Positions 1 to 8,620 of a stretch of 64,000 nucleotides of DNA are shown one piece after another. Position numbers and translations under genes: made by a program. Under the pieces are notes generated by a model. That model had not been told where the DNA came from and did not search any database. It saw only the letters and a program-made list of their open reading frames with translations. This DNA is from Desulfococcus multivorans (GTDB taxonomy: Bacteria; Desulfobacterota; Desulfobacteria; Desulfobacterales; Desulfococcaceae), in assembly GCF_001854245.1 (NCBI RefSeq), contig NZ_CP015381.1, forward strand, positions 2,329,001 to 2,393,000. The letters run 5' to 3'. Position 1 is the first letter of the stretch. Each line of letters begins with the position of its first letter.

Positions 1-96
1 CTCCCGGGGACGATAAATTTTCTTATCGTATTGATTTTGAAATCTATTGTATGTGATTGGATATTTATTGAGGTCGATATTCATTGAGCGCAAACC

Positions 97-114
97 TGGC
101 ATCGCTATTGCTTG
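97..114 (+). promoter_or_regulatory. Sigma54-type (-24/-12) promoter
   Basis: TGGCAT, five bases, then TTGCTTG. The invariant GG (98-99) and GC (110-111) are exactly ten bases apart, as in RpoN promoters. Transcription would start near 123, leaving an untranslated leader of about 115 bases before the FeS protein gene at 238. RpoN promoters need an enhancer-binding activator; no activator gene or clear enhancer site is visible here, and it may lie left of the window. Confidence 0.6.
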
Positions 115-237
115 TGAAAAAGCGTCAAAAATGGTATAGGTATATTAACATATCCATAGGGAACTGCTTTCCCTCCGGACCCGGAAAATCCCGGAAAGAG
201 AAACCCGGAAGGATGAGCGGAACAAACGGAGACTTAA

Positions 238-747
238 ATGAGCAAATACTATCTGTTTCAAGACACCCACAAATGCATTGGCTGTCATGCCTGCGAAGTG
301 CAGTGCAAAACCCATAAATCCCTGCCCGTCGGACCGAGGCTGTGCCAGGTGCTGACCGTCGGACCCAAACTTATCGGCGACCTCCCCAAGGCTTCCTATA
401 TCTTCATGCCCTGTTTCCATTGTGAAAACCCCTGGTGCGTAGCGGCCTGTCCCACCGGCGCCATGCAGAAACGGGAAAAGGACGGCATCGTGTTTGTGGA
501 CAACAACCTCTGCGTGGGATGCAAAACCTGTATTTCGGCCTGTCCGTGGGGCGCCCCTCAATGGAATCCGGAATTGGGTAAGGTGGTCAAGTGCGACTAC
601 TGTATGGACCGGATCGATCGCGGTCTCAAACCGGCTTGCGTCACCATCTGCACCACCGGATGCCTCCATTTCGGCAAGGCCGAGGAAACGACGCAGATCC
701 GTCGGGAGCGACACGCCCGTCATGTGGCCGCTCTGGACCAGGAATAG
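238..747 (+). CDS. 4Fe-4S electron-transfer protein (HycB/CooF-like)
   Basis: 169-aa ferredoxin-like protein with four cysteine clusters: CIGCHACEVQC near residue 13, CFHCENPWCVAAC near 60, CVGCKTCISAC near 92, and CDYC...C...C near 119. This is the HycB/CooF/DmsB arrangement of a small electron-transfer subunit that passes electrons between a catalytic oxidoreductase and other redox partners. ATG 238 is preceded by GGAG at a 7-base spacing. It is the first gene of a four-gene run ending at 3935, with 13 bases to the next gene. No molybdopterin or tungsten enzyme is visible, so the catalytic partner, if any, is outside the window. An AorA-type role beside an aldehyde oxidoreductase is possible but unproven. 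Confidence 0.85.
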   Translation: MSKYYLFQDTHKCIGCHACEVQCKTHKSLPVGPRLCQVLTVGPKLIGDLPKASYIFMPCFHCENPWCVAACPTGAMQKREKDGIVFVDNNLCVGCKTCISACPWGAPQWNPELGKVVKCDYCMDRIDRGLKPACVTICTTGCLHFGKAEETTQIRRERHARHVAALDQE

Positions 748-760
748 GAGGGGGGACTCA

Positions 761-2941
761 ATGGCGAATCAAAGCTGCACCGTGGCGGCCTGTCCGGTAA
801 ACGACGCCGTCACTCGCCTGAACGAGGCCCTCGGATCGGGCCGGATCGTTCATCCCCGAAGTCGTCGTATCGCGGAGGAGATTCTGGAACTCCTCAACGA
901 CGTGGCCTGGGGGCGAGCGGGAAAGGACCATATCCCGGCCATTCAGGACCTGGCCGCGGAGCTGGTGGATCTTGATCATTCGCCGGCCTCGGTTGAGGTC
1001 GGCCGTTCGATTCAGGAGGATCTATCGCGACACCGGGAGGTGTTCATCAGCCATGTGGAGACCCACAACTGCGCCACGGGCGCCTGCGTCAAGCTGGCGC
1101 CGGCGCCCTGCCAGATGGCTTGCCCCGCGGGCATCGACGTTCCCACCTATGTGACCCTCATCGGTATGGGAAAAGACGCAGAGGCCATCGAGGTCATCCG
1201 ACGGGACAACCCCTTTCCCTGGGTCTGCGGCCTCATCTGTACCCGCCCCTGCGAATACATGTGCGTCAGGGGGCGAATCGACACCCCGATTTCCATCAAA
1301 TTTCTCAAAGCCTTCGCGGCCGAGCGGGCCATGTCCGACGGCAATTACGTCAACCCGTCGAAGGAACCCGATAAAGGCAAAAAGATCTGCGTCGTCGGCG
1401 CCGGACCGGGCGGCATGAGCTGCGCATACTATCTGGCCCTCAAAGGATACGCGGTCACCGTCATCGAGGCCCTCCCGTCGGCCGGCGGGATGATCTTCGT
1501 CGGCATTCCCCGATACCGTCTTCCCCGGGAGGTCATCGACCGGGAAACGGCCATGCTCGAGGAACTCGGGGTCGAATTCCGGTTCAATACGCGATTGGGG
1601 CGGGACGTCACCTTCCCGGACCTCCGGGAAGAGGGATTCGATGCATTTTTCATCGCCGTCGGCGCGCATGCCGCATACAAGCTCAACATCCCGGGCGAAA
1701 CCGACTATCAGGTGACCGACGCCATCGACCTCCTGCGCCGGGTGGCTCTGGGTGACCGCCGCAAACCCGGCAGACGCGTCGTCGTCATCGGCGGCGGCAA
1801 CGTGGCCATCGATGCGGCCCGGACCTGTCTGCGGCTGGGATGTGAAGAGGTGACTATCGCCTATCGCCGGACCCGGAACGAAATGCCCGCCGACATCGAG
1901 GAGGTGGAGCAGGCCGAGGAAGAGGGGGTCATTTTTTCTTTTCTCACGGTGCCGATCGAGGTGGAGGGCAAAAACGACAAGCCCACCGGGCTTCGGTGCC
2001 TCCGGGCCAAGCTGGTGGCCCGGGAAGGCAGCTCGCGCATGTCGCCGGTGCCTGTCGAAGGCAGCGATTTCGTCATGTCGGCGGACGTTGTCATCGGCGC
2101 CATCGGCCAACGCGTGGAGCAGTCGTGTCTGGCGGATCTCACCGATATGCACTGGACCCGCCGCAGCACCATCGACGTCAACATGGTCAGCATGGAGACA
2201 TCGATTCCCGGCGTCTTTGCGGCGGGGGACGCCGTGACCGGTCCCGCCACCGTTATCGAGGCCATCGGCGGCGGAAAACGCGCCGCACTGGCCATCGACC
2301 GCTATCTGTCGGGAATTCCGCAGCCCAAAATGCCGCCGGTTCCGGTCCGCCGCGCTCGGGTGGAGCACCTGGAGGTGCCGGCGACGACGAAGATGATCCT
2401 GAAGCGGCCCGAGATGCCCCTGCTCAACCTGGATCGCCGTCGCACCACCTTTCAGCAGGTGGAACTGGGATACCCCGAAAACGCGGTCCGGGAGGAGGCC
2501 CGTCGTTGCCTGCGGTGCGATATCTGCCGGCGATGCGGCGAGTGCGTCGAGGTCTGCCGGGACAAAATGAAGGTGAACGCCCTCCAGATGGGCTATTTCG
2601 ACTTCGATCACCCCGTGGAGACCGACTTCAGGGTGACCCAGGATCGCTGCATTCTCTGCGGGGCATGCGCCAACAACTGCCCCAACAACGCCATGCAGAT
2701 GAAAGACGTCAACGGCGAGCGGGTATTGTCCCTCTGCGGAACGGTGCTCAACCGGAAAAAGATTCTTCATTGCGAGGAATGCGGTGCCGTTCTGGGCACC
2801 CGGAAATATATCGAATATATCCGCCGTCGCATCGGCCCCGTCGGCAAGGTCCTCGACAAACGACTGCTGTGCGATGTCTGCCTGAGAAAAAACACGGCAA
2901 CCGCCAACGTGGAAATCCTTTCCTCTTCCAAGGAGGTGTAA
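761..2941 (+). CDS. FAD/NAD(P)-dependent oxidoreductase with ferredoxin domains (GltD-like)
   Basis: 726-aa multidomain flavoprotein. The first ~110 residues are helical. A GltD-type FeS domain follows (CQMACPAGIDVPTY, then CGLICTRPCEYMC). Next are two Rossmann folds (GAGPGGMSCAYY for FAD, IGGGNVAIDAART for NAD(P)) and two 4Fe-4S motifs near the C-terminus (CDICRRCGECVEVC, CILCGACANNC). The tail is a CxxC...CxxC module (CEECG ... CDVC). It likely moves electrons between NAD(P)H and the neighbouring FeS proteins in the cytoplasm. The start at 761 follows AGGAGGGGG; the frame stays open upstream but overlaps the preceding gene without a start signal. Glutamate synthase activity is not implied, since no large subunit is adjacent. 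Confidence 0.85.
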   Translation: MANQSCTVAACPVNDAVTRLNEALGSGRIVHPRSRRIAEEILELLNDVAWGRAGKDHIPAIQDLAAELVDLDHSPASVEVGRSIQEDLSRHREVFISHVETHNCATGACVKLAPAPCQMACPAGIDVPTYVTLIGMGKDAEAIEVIRRDNPFPWVCGLICTRPCEYMCVRGRIDTPISIKFLKAFAAERAMSDGNYVNPSKEPDKGKKICVVGAGPGGMSCAYYLALKGYAVTVIEALPSAGGMIFVGIPRYRLPREVIDRETAMLEELGVEFRFNTRLGRDVTFPDLREEGFDAFFIAVGAHAAYKLNIPGETDYQVTDAIDLLRRVALGDRRKPGRRVVVIGGGNVAIDAARTCLRLGCEEVTIAYRRTRNEMPADIEEVEQAEEEGVIFSFLTVPIEVEGKNDKPTGLRCLRAKLVAREGSSRMSPVPVEGSDFVMSADVVIGAIGQRVEQSCLADLTDMHWTRRSTIDVNMVSMETSIPGVFAAGDAVTGPATVIEAIGGGKRAALAIDRYLSGIPQPKMPPVPVRRARVEHLEVPATTKMILKRPEMPLLNLDRRRTTFQQVELGYPENAVREEARRCLRCDICRRCGECVEVCRDKMKVNALQMGYFDFDHPVETDFRVTQDRCILCGACANNCPNNAMQMKDVNGERVLSLCGTVLNRKKILHCEECGAVLGTRKYIEYIRRRIGPVGKVLDKRLLCDVCLRKNTATANVEILSSSKEV

Positions 2942-2942
2942 A

Positions 2943-3155
2943 ATGACGTTTCGCAAGGGTCAACACATCGAAGTTTTTCAGCGTTCCGAAGACGAGAGTT
3001 GGGAGGATTACATGGACGAGTATATCGGGTGTCACGGTATTATCGTGGATCCGGACACTTCGGTGAACGATCCGGACGCCCTTATCGAGGTCAGCCTGGA
3101 GGGAAAAGGGACTCATCGCCTGCCTCAGGATTGTCTTCGTGCCCTCAACCATTAA
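2943..3155 (+). CDS. Small hypothetical protein
   Basis: 70-aa soluble acidic protein that I do not recognise. The start lies one base after the stop of the flavoprotein gene, and AAGGAGGTG just upstream is a strong ribosome-binding site. It has no Cys pairs, signal peptide or membrane segment; the sequence suggests a compact beta-rich fold (GQHIEVFQ, GCHGIIVDPD, LIEVSLEG). Tight packing between two redox genes suggests a role with that complex, such as assembly or a small subunit. This is inference from position only. Confidence 0.7.
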   Translation: MTFRKGQHIEVFQRSEDESWEDYMDEYIGCHGIIVDPDTSVNDPDALIEVSLEGKGTHRLPQDCLRALNH

Positions 3156-3167
3156 TTGGAGCACATC

Positions 3168-3935
3168 ATGATCAATTTTGTAATCAACGACCGGCGTATT
3201 TCGGTGGAAAAGCAAACATCCGTGCTTGAGGCTGCGAGGGCTAACGGTGTGGATATCCCCGCGCTGTGCTTTCACCCTGCCCTTAGACCCTCGGGATCCT
3301 GCAAACTCTGCGTGGTCGAGATCATCGGCCACCCCGACATGGCGAATATTCCGACCACCATGCTTTCGTGCATTCTCAAGGTCAAGGATGGTATTGTCAT
3401 CACAACTGAAAGCGATCAAGTCCAGGAAGCCCGCATCAAGGCGTTCAGAAACCTTCTCCAGATGGCGCCGCAATCCAAACCAATTCGACAGATGGCTGAA
3501 CGGTACAACGTCCCCCTGGGGCCTGCCCCGGACGGGTGCATCCGTTGTCGTCTGTGTGTCCGGATATGCAAAGATATCGTGGGGGCCGGCGCACTGAAAA
3601 TGGAAAAACGAAACGGAACCCATTATGTCGTCCCTGTCGAAGGACGCTGTATCGGGTGCGGCACCTGTGCCAATATCTGTCCCACAGGGGCCATCAAGGT
3701 TGAGGATCAGGATAATATGCGTATCATCAGCATCCGGGATGAGATTATCGTTCGTCATCCCCTTGCCACCTGCGAAGCCTGCGGTAAGCGTTTTGCCACC
3801 ACCAAATTCCTGGCATACATCGAACAACGGACCGAGCCGCATCCCCATACCAAGGAAGAGCACCGCTATTGTCCGACCTGTGCTAAACTGTTTTCCAATC
3901 AGATCAAAACCTTTTCCAGACCTGCCAAACGATAG
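3168..3935 (+). CDS. 2Fe-2S/4Fe-4S ferredoxin protein (HoxU/NuoG N-terminal-like)
   Basis: 255-aa protein resembling the N-terminal part of NuoG or HoxU. A plant-type 2Fe-2S domain comes first (CFHPALRPSGSCKLC ... C), followed by a linker and two 4Fe-4S motifs (CIRCRLCVRIC, CIGCGTCANIC). The C-terminal module is CEACGKRFATTKFLAYI ... CPTC. It should pass electrons within a soluble NAD(P)H- or substrate-linked redox complex with the genes upstream. The open frame extends to a TTG at 3156, but GGAG at 3158-3161 sits 7 bases before ATG 3168, which is the better start. The tail resembles that of the flavoprotein ending at 2941, a sign that the two act together. Confidence 0.85.
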   Translation: MINFVINDRRISVEKQTSVLEAARANGVDIPALCFHPALRPSGSCKLCVVEIIGHPDMANIPTTMLSCILKVKDGIVITTESDQVQEARIKAFRNLLQMAPQSKPIRQMAERYNVPLGPAPDGCIRCRLCVRICKDIVGAGALKMEKRNGTHYVVPVEGRCIGCGTCANICPTGAIKVEDQDNMRIISIRDEIIVRHPLATCEACGKRFATTKFLAYIEQRTEPHPHTKEEHRYCPTCAKLFSNQIKTFSRPAKR

Positions 3936-4260
3936 CGGATTGTGGGGGGGGGCATTCGAAGGTGTTGGGAAACACAGACTTGAAAATCCGCGAAACGGTC
4001 TTATGATTAAGCGTCAACACATGTGATAATGACGTTTCACTATCGTCTTTCGGGTGTCGGCAAAGGGTGATACATGCTCCCCCGGCGGCCCCCGAGTCGG
4101 TAGGCTGGAGACGATGGCCTCAAGGGGTGCGCTCGTTACGCAAGGCGCACTGTGCGGCGCAGTCCGAATGTGCGAAATTCCCCTTAGACCTTTGGTCTCA
4201 TCTCGCAACGGTCGACAGTCGCGCTGTTTCAACGGATTTAACAAGGAGAGGAGGGAATCC
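3936..4260. other. Intergenic region before peroxiredoxin gene
   Basis: No convincing gene. It begins with a G-run (3943-3952) and contains several short GC-rich inverted repeats. The peroxiredoxin frame stays open back to a GTG at 4054, but codon use and the strong ribosome-binding site at 4244-4255 argue that translation starts at 4261. I saw no clear PerR or OxyR site and no recognisable riboswitch. Confidence 0.4.
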
Positions 4261-4863
4261 ATGAGTATATTGGTCGCAAAACCCGCTCCCCACTTTACGG
4301 CGCCGGCGGTCATGCCCGACGGTATCATCCGGGACGATTTCAAGTTGAGCGAATACCGGGGAAAATATGTCGTTCTTTTTTTCTGGCCACTCGATTTTAC
4401 CTTTGTCTGCCCTACGGAAATCATTGCCCACGACCACAGGATAGACGCATTCCATGAGCGCAACGCCGAAGTGATCGGCATATCCATCGACAGCCAGTTC
4501 ACCCACTTCGCGTGGCGAAACACCTCCGTCGACGACGGCGGCATCGGTGCGGTCCAATTCCCCATCGTCGCCGATGTCAAGCATGAGATCACCCGGCAAT
4601 ACGGGGTGGAGCATCCCGAAGCCGGTGTTGCCCTCAGGGCCTCTTTTCTCATCGACCGGGACGGCATCGTTCAACATCAGGTGGTCAATAATCTGCCCCT
4701 GGGGCGAAACGTCGATGAAATGCTGAGAATCCTGGATGCGCTCCAGTTCACCGAGGCGCACGGGGAGGTCTGCCCTGCGGGATGGCGCAAGGGAGATATG
4801 GGAATGACGCCCTCTGCGGAGGGTGTGGCGTCATACCTCTCCACCAAGGCCGATAAGCTGTAA
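4261..4863 (+). CDS. Typical 2-Cys peroxiredoxin (AhpC/Prx family)
   Basis: 200-aa thiol peroxidase that reduces H2O2 and organic hydroperoxides. The peroxidatic cysteine is Cys50 in DFTFVCPTE and the resolving cysteine is Cys171 in HGEVCPAGW, both at the usual places for the dimeric AhpC/Prx1 class. Start ATG 4261 follows AAGGAGAGGAGGG. It stands apart from the redox operon upstream by 325 bases, so it probably has its own promoter. No AhpF or dedicated thioredoxin reductase gene is adjacent; the reductant is unknown. It fits the oxygen-defence needs of an anaerobe, like the two rubrerythrin-like genes elsewhere in the window. Confidence 0.95.
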   Translation: MSILVAKPAPHFTAPAVMPDGIIRDDFKLSEYRGKYVVLFFWPLDFTFVCPTEIIAHDHRIDAFHERNAEVIGISIDSQFTHFAWRNTSVDDGGIGAVQFPIVADVKHEITRQYGVEHPEAGVALRASFLIDRDGIVQHQVVNNLPLGRNVDEMLRILDALQFTEAHGEVCPAGWRKGDMGMTPSAEGVASYLSTKADKL

Positions 4864-4902
4864 TCCTGCCGATTAACCCATCAAGGAAGATATGACGTCA
4901 AC

Positions 4903-6012
4903 ATGAATATCAGACAAGCGTTTCTGGCAATGACAACCTGGATTTTCCTCGCGGCTCCCGGACTCGCGGCAGAGACGCCCCTGAAAATCTCAGAGGTCTC
5001 CCTGTTTCCCACCAACCTCGCGGACATCCGGATTTCACCGCCTCTCGACTTCTGCGGTGAGCCCGTGCCGCTGGACGACCCGGACATCCTGGAAAATCTG
5101 GAGAAGGAATTGCTGCTCACGATCTGGAACCGGCCGCAGTTCATTCTCTACGTCAAGCGTTCGGCCCGCTACATGCCTTTCATCGAAAAGATGCTCCGGG
5201 AAAACCACATGCCCGAGGACCTGAAATATGTCGCCATTGCCGAGAGCGCACTGCTTCCCCACATCGGGTCCTCGGCCGGCGCCGTCGGCTACTGGCAGTT
5301 CATCAAGTGGACGGGGCAAAAATACGGGCTCAGAATCGACAATGACATCGATGAACGCCGGAACATCTTCGCCTCGACCCGGGCGGCCATTCGCTATTTC
5401 AAAAAATTGTATGGGGACTTTGGTTCATGGACGCTTGCCGCAGCATCCTATAACATGGGCGAGGCGGGGCTCAATCGACGAATCGCGGAACAAAACACGC
5501 GCAACTACTACCATCTCTATCTTCCCCTGGAGACCCAACGTTACATATTCAGAATTCTCGCCATCAAGCTGGTGCTCTCAGACCTGTCCAAATACGGTTT
5601 CGATCTTTCTCCGTCGGATCTCTACCCACCGGTGGCGTTTGATCGAGTTCGTCTCGACATCACCAGCGACGTCCCTGTTCGGACCATTGCCGACGCCGCC
5701 GGCACCTATTTCAAGAAGATCAAGGATCTCAATCCGGAAATCCGCGGCAACCGCCTGGTTCAGGGAAACCATGTCATACTGGTCCCCAAGGGTGCTTCGA
5801 AGGGTTTTGCCCAACGCTTCAACACCCTTCTCGCCCAACAGAAAGCGGCCCGGGCGGCCATGAAAAAAGAGATTTACGTCGTGAAAGCGGGCGACACCCT
5901 CACCCTGATCGCCGAAAGCCTGAACATTCCTTTAAGGGATCTGCTCGAGTGGAACCAGCTGCGATACAACAGCACCATTCATCCGGGCCAGCGCCTCCTC
6001 GTCATGCGTTGA
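4903..6012 (+). CDS. mltD: Membrane-bound lytic murein transglycosylase D-like protein with LysM
   Basis: 369-aa exported enzyme that cleaves the MurNAc-GlcNAc bond of peptidoglycan to give 1,6-anhydro products. Residues 1-23 form a signal peptide (hydrophobic MTTWIFLAAPGLA). The SLT goose-lysozyme fold spans about 75-215, with catalytic Glu114 in AIAESALLPH and the family motifs GAVGYWQF and AAASYNMGEAG. A LysM-like segment lies near 255-285 and a clear LysM (YVVKAGDTLTLIAESLNIP) at 325-369. The signal peptide has no lipobox cysteine at the cleavage site, so it may be periplasmic rather than a lipoprotein. Monocistronic by appearance. Confidence 0.9.
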   Translation: MNIRQAFLAMTTWIFLAAPGLAAETPLKISEVSLFPTNLADIRISPPLDFCGEPVPLDDPDILENLEKELLLTIWNRPQFILYVKRSARYMPFIEKMLRENHMPEDLKYVAIAESALLPHIGSSAGAVGYWQFIKWTGQKYGLRIDNDIDERRNIFASTRAAIRYFKKLYGDFGSWTLAAASYNMGEAGLNRRIAEQNTRNYYHLYLPLETQRYIFRILAIKLVLSDLSKYGFDLSPSDLYPPVAFDRVRLDITSDVPVRTIADAAGTYFKKIKDLNPEIRGNRLVQGNHVILVPKGASKGFAQRFNTLLAQQKAARAAMKKEIYVVKAGDTLTLIAESLNIPLRDLLEWNQLRYNSTIHPGQRLLVMR

Positions 6013-6042
6013 TCCCTCGGGAAAAAGGGACCAGACCCCCAA

Positions 6043-7803
6043 TCAGACGTAGCCCTCTTTGATACCATCAAATTTAAGCTGCTTAGGGGGGCGCCCCACC
6101 GAATAAGCGCCCCCCTCCGCAGTCAATTCCCGGATTCGGTACATGGATCGGATCTTGCGCTTGAAATTGGCCGCATCCAGCCGCCGGCCCAGAACAATCT
6201 CATAAACCTTCCGCAGATCCGGCCAGGTGAACCGGTCCGAAACCAGTTCGAAAGCGATGGGCGTGTAAGAGATTTTCCCACGAATTCGTTCCGTCAGGTC
6301 GAGGAGAATGCGCTCCTGATCCTTTGCCGGAACCCTGTTACGGTCTCCAGGAATCGTTCGGTAGTCCCTGAGAGGCATCCACGCAGACTCCGCCGAATTG
6401 CCGGAGCGCTCACGACCGGCGATGCGCTCATAGGGTACCAGCGCGAAATAGGCCACGTTGACCCGGCATTCCTGCCTGGATTCGACGACACCGCCGTAGG
6501 TTTTCAGCTGCTCGATGTAAATGTCCGCAAGACCGGTTTCCGCCGCCAGTTTCCGAACGGCGATCTCAGAGAGATCTTCCCGAAAAGGCAGTTCCAGGGG
6601 ACCGCCGGGAAGCATCCATTCGCCGGCGGGAGGTTCATCTTTTCCGCGGATCATCAGCACCGACAGTTGATCGTCTTTCAACGTGCAAACGGCGATATGG
6701 ATAAAAACCGAAGATCGATCGCACAAGGCCGCCGGGGTTGTGGTCGAGGATTGCCGCCGAGGCTGAAAATGGCGGTCGGGCAGGGCGGAAACGGTTTCGC
6801 CTTCGCCTTTCCTCCGATAAAGTCGATGATGCCGGATATAGGATTCAACCGCGGCGGGCACCAACCCTCGAATCGAAACGCCTGCGGCGGCTCTGGCCCG
6901 GACCTCGGTTGCGCTGATATCGGGGATTGCGACGTCCGTAAGGATCACATGGGGGGGCCGCGACAACAGCCCGTGATATCGCTCCAGGTCGTAACCCGCC
7001 CGGGGCAGAATGATAAACGGCACCCGCGCGGCCAATGCATCGGCATGCTGCCATTTCGTGTCGAAATCAAACACGCAGTCGGCCCCGATCACCATGTGAA
7101 AGACATAATAATCCCGATAGTCCGGGTCGTCGAGCAATCGGGAGAAGGTCTCATAGGTCACCCCGGAAAGCCGGTGGTCGATCTCATAACCGAAATACCG
7201 GATTCCCGGCGTCTCCACCAGCCGGATCATTCGGATGCGATGCGAAGAATACCCCCGATGCTTCTCGAAGGGGTGGTGATAGGCCGGCATCATCCACACC
7301 TGATGAACATCCGGCAGAACCTTCAGGATCGCTTCAGCCATCATGATGTGAGCGTTCGTCACCGGGTTGAAAGACCCTCCGATAATTGCGATCTTCCGTT
7401 TTTTACGGGGCCGGCGGTTCTTGTAGTACTTGGCGTAGGGGGTTCGAAAATGGCGGCCGTAGACTGCTGAATCATCCAGGTGTAGATCGATGCCGTTTCG
7501 CCGGCAGTGTTCCGCTTTGGCACGCTCCCACAGGTCTTCATCCACGTAGGGATTCCCTCGAATCGTTTCTATGGTCGCGCCCGATTCCCTGGCGTGGGAG
7601 ATAATGGAGAATAGATGCGTCCAGGAGAGTCCCAGAACGGTCTTCAGATAGTGTTCCAGTTCGGGTGTTCTTTCGACGCCGGTGAGAAGATGCACCTCGT
7701 GGCCGTTCTCGACCAGAAGACGCGTCAACCCGGAAAAAAAAGCCACATCCGCATCGGCGACGCCGTGAACGTCGATTCCGAATTTGAGAATCCGTTCTGT
7801 CAT
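6043..7803 (-). CDS. HAD-like / NMN adenylyltransferase / NrtR-type Nudix regulator fusion
   Basis: 586-aa three-part protein. Residues 1-135 look HAD-like: FGIDVHGVAD at the nucleophile site, where the usual second Asp is His; LLTG as motif II; HLDDS as motif IV. Residues 136-345 form a nucleotidyltransferase with GGSFNPVTNAH and ISATEVRAR, the ATP-binding signatures of NaMN/NMN adenylyltransferases; the FNPxTNxH form resembles the eukaryotic NMNAT motif. Residues ~375-586 match NrtR: a Nudix fold with a degenerate box (RKLAAETGL) and a C-terminal winged helix ending in VGRPPKQLKF. ATG 7803 follows GAGGGACG; the longer open frame overlaps pncA. It is the last gene of a pncB-pncA operon, so it probably makes NaAD and senses NAD-related metabolites to control the same genes. 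Confidence 0.85.
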   Translation of the reverse strand: MTERILKFGIDVHGVADADVAFFSGLTRLLVENGHEVHLLTGVERTPELEHYLKTVLGLSWTHLFSIISHARESGATIETIRGNPYVDEDLWERAKAEHCRRNGIDLHLDDSAVYGRHFRTPYAKYYKNRRPRKKRKIAIIGGSFNPVTNAHIMMAEAILKVLPDVHQVWMMPAYHHPFEKHRGYSSHRIRMIRLVETPGIRYFGYEIDHRLSGVTYETFSRLLDDPDYRDYYVFHMVIGADCVFDFDTKWQHADALAARVPFIILPRAGYDLERYHGLLSRPPHVILTDVAIPDISATEVRARAAAGVSIRGLVPAAVESYIRHHRLYRRKGEGETVSALPDRHFQPRRQSSTTTPAALCDRSSVFIHIAVCTLKDDQLSVLMIRGKDEPPAGEWMLPGGPLELPFREDLSEIAVRKLAAETGLADIYIEQLKTYGGVVESRQECRVNVAYFALVPYERIAGRERSGNSAESAWMPLRDYRTIPGDRNRVPAKDQERILLDLTERIRGKISYTPIAFELVSDRFTWPDLRKVYEIVLGRRLDAANFKRKIRSMYRIRELTAEGGAYSVGRPPKQLKFDGIKEGYV

Positions 7804-7843
7804 GATACGTCCCTCGGGACGGCGCATACTCGCCCGGGACACC

Positions 7844-8620
7844 TCATGCGGCCCGTTCCGTTTCCGAAAGAACAACCCCCGCAGCGCGCATCCGTTCAAA
7901 GAAGGCCGCCGCCCTTTCCTCGAATCCGGCGACGGGCGACATGGCGTCGGTCAACAGGACAATCTTTCGCGGAATCTCCGGGTCGTTGCTGAAACGAACG
8001 ACGTCCGCCACCGTATCCGCCACACAGTGAGAGGCGGCTTCTCCGGCCACCCAGATTCGGTCGGCCTCGTCAAGTCTCTGCAGCAGACTCTGGTTGATCT
8101 GGGTGAAAGGATCGTCGGGAACCGCTACCGAAGGCCGGATAGCGGAAAAATTTTCCGTGAAGCGGTTGGCGCCTTTCATTACGAAATCGAGATCGTGAAA
8201 CCGTTCCCGCCAGTCGTTCAGCACGTCGAGCAGCGGCGCGAAAACCTGATGCCCCCACGTGCCGATCAGACAGTGGTAGGGCCAGATCACGTGTTCGCCG
8301 ATGGTTTCCATGTAGGTCCGGGTCCATTCGCGGTGGCTCGGATCCGCCGCTCGGTAGCGTCCGGCATCGACATCCCGGATGGAGATTCGGGTAAACGGCT
8401 CGGGAGGCTTGCCGTCGGCGTCGATCCACCAGATGGGATGGGCGATGTGAATTTTGTTGTGGGAATCGAGCGTGACGACAATCTGGCGAATATCCCCGGC
8501 GCGACGGCGGATAAAGCCGGCAAGGCGCTGCATGTCCGCATCCGCACCCCCGACATAGAGTTCGCCTTCGGGATCGCAAAAGGCGTTTTGAGGGTCGATA
8601 ATCATCAACAGTGTTTTCAT
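7844..8620 (-). CDS. pncA: Nicotinamidase (isochorismatase family)
   Basis: 258-aa enzyme that deamidates nicotinamide to nicotinate. The catalytic triad is visible as Asp in IDPQNAF near residue 9, Lys in VMKGANRF and Cys in GEAASHC. Metal ligands are in VTLDSHNKIH. The nicotinamidase-specific region (SHREW, TWGHQV) is present. It is longer than E. coli PncA through inserts around 75-100. ATG 8620 overlaps the stop of pncB by four bases (ATGA), which means translational coupling. It feeds nicotinate to PncB upstream, while the fusion gene downstream adenylates the product. Confidence 0.9.
   Translation of the reverse strand: MKTLLMIIDPQNAFCDPEGELYVGGADADMQRLAGFIRRRAGDIRQIVVTLDSHNKIHIAHPIWWIDADGKPPEPFTRISIRDVDAGRYRAADPSHREWTRTYMETIGEHVIWPYHCLIGTWGHQVFAPLLDVLNDWRERFHDLDFVMKGANRFTENFSAIRPSVAVPDDPFTQINQSLLQRLDEADRIWVAGEAASHCVADTVADVVRFSNDPEIPRKIVLLTDAMSPVAGFEERAAAFFERMRAAGVVLSETERAA

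Noticed and set aside
1022-2956. 644-codon open frame on the minus strand opposite the flavoprotein gene
   Set aside because: It is a shadow of a GC-rich gene; the plus-strand product has clear FAD, NAD and FeS motifs, while the antisense product has none.
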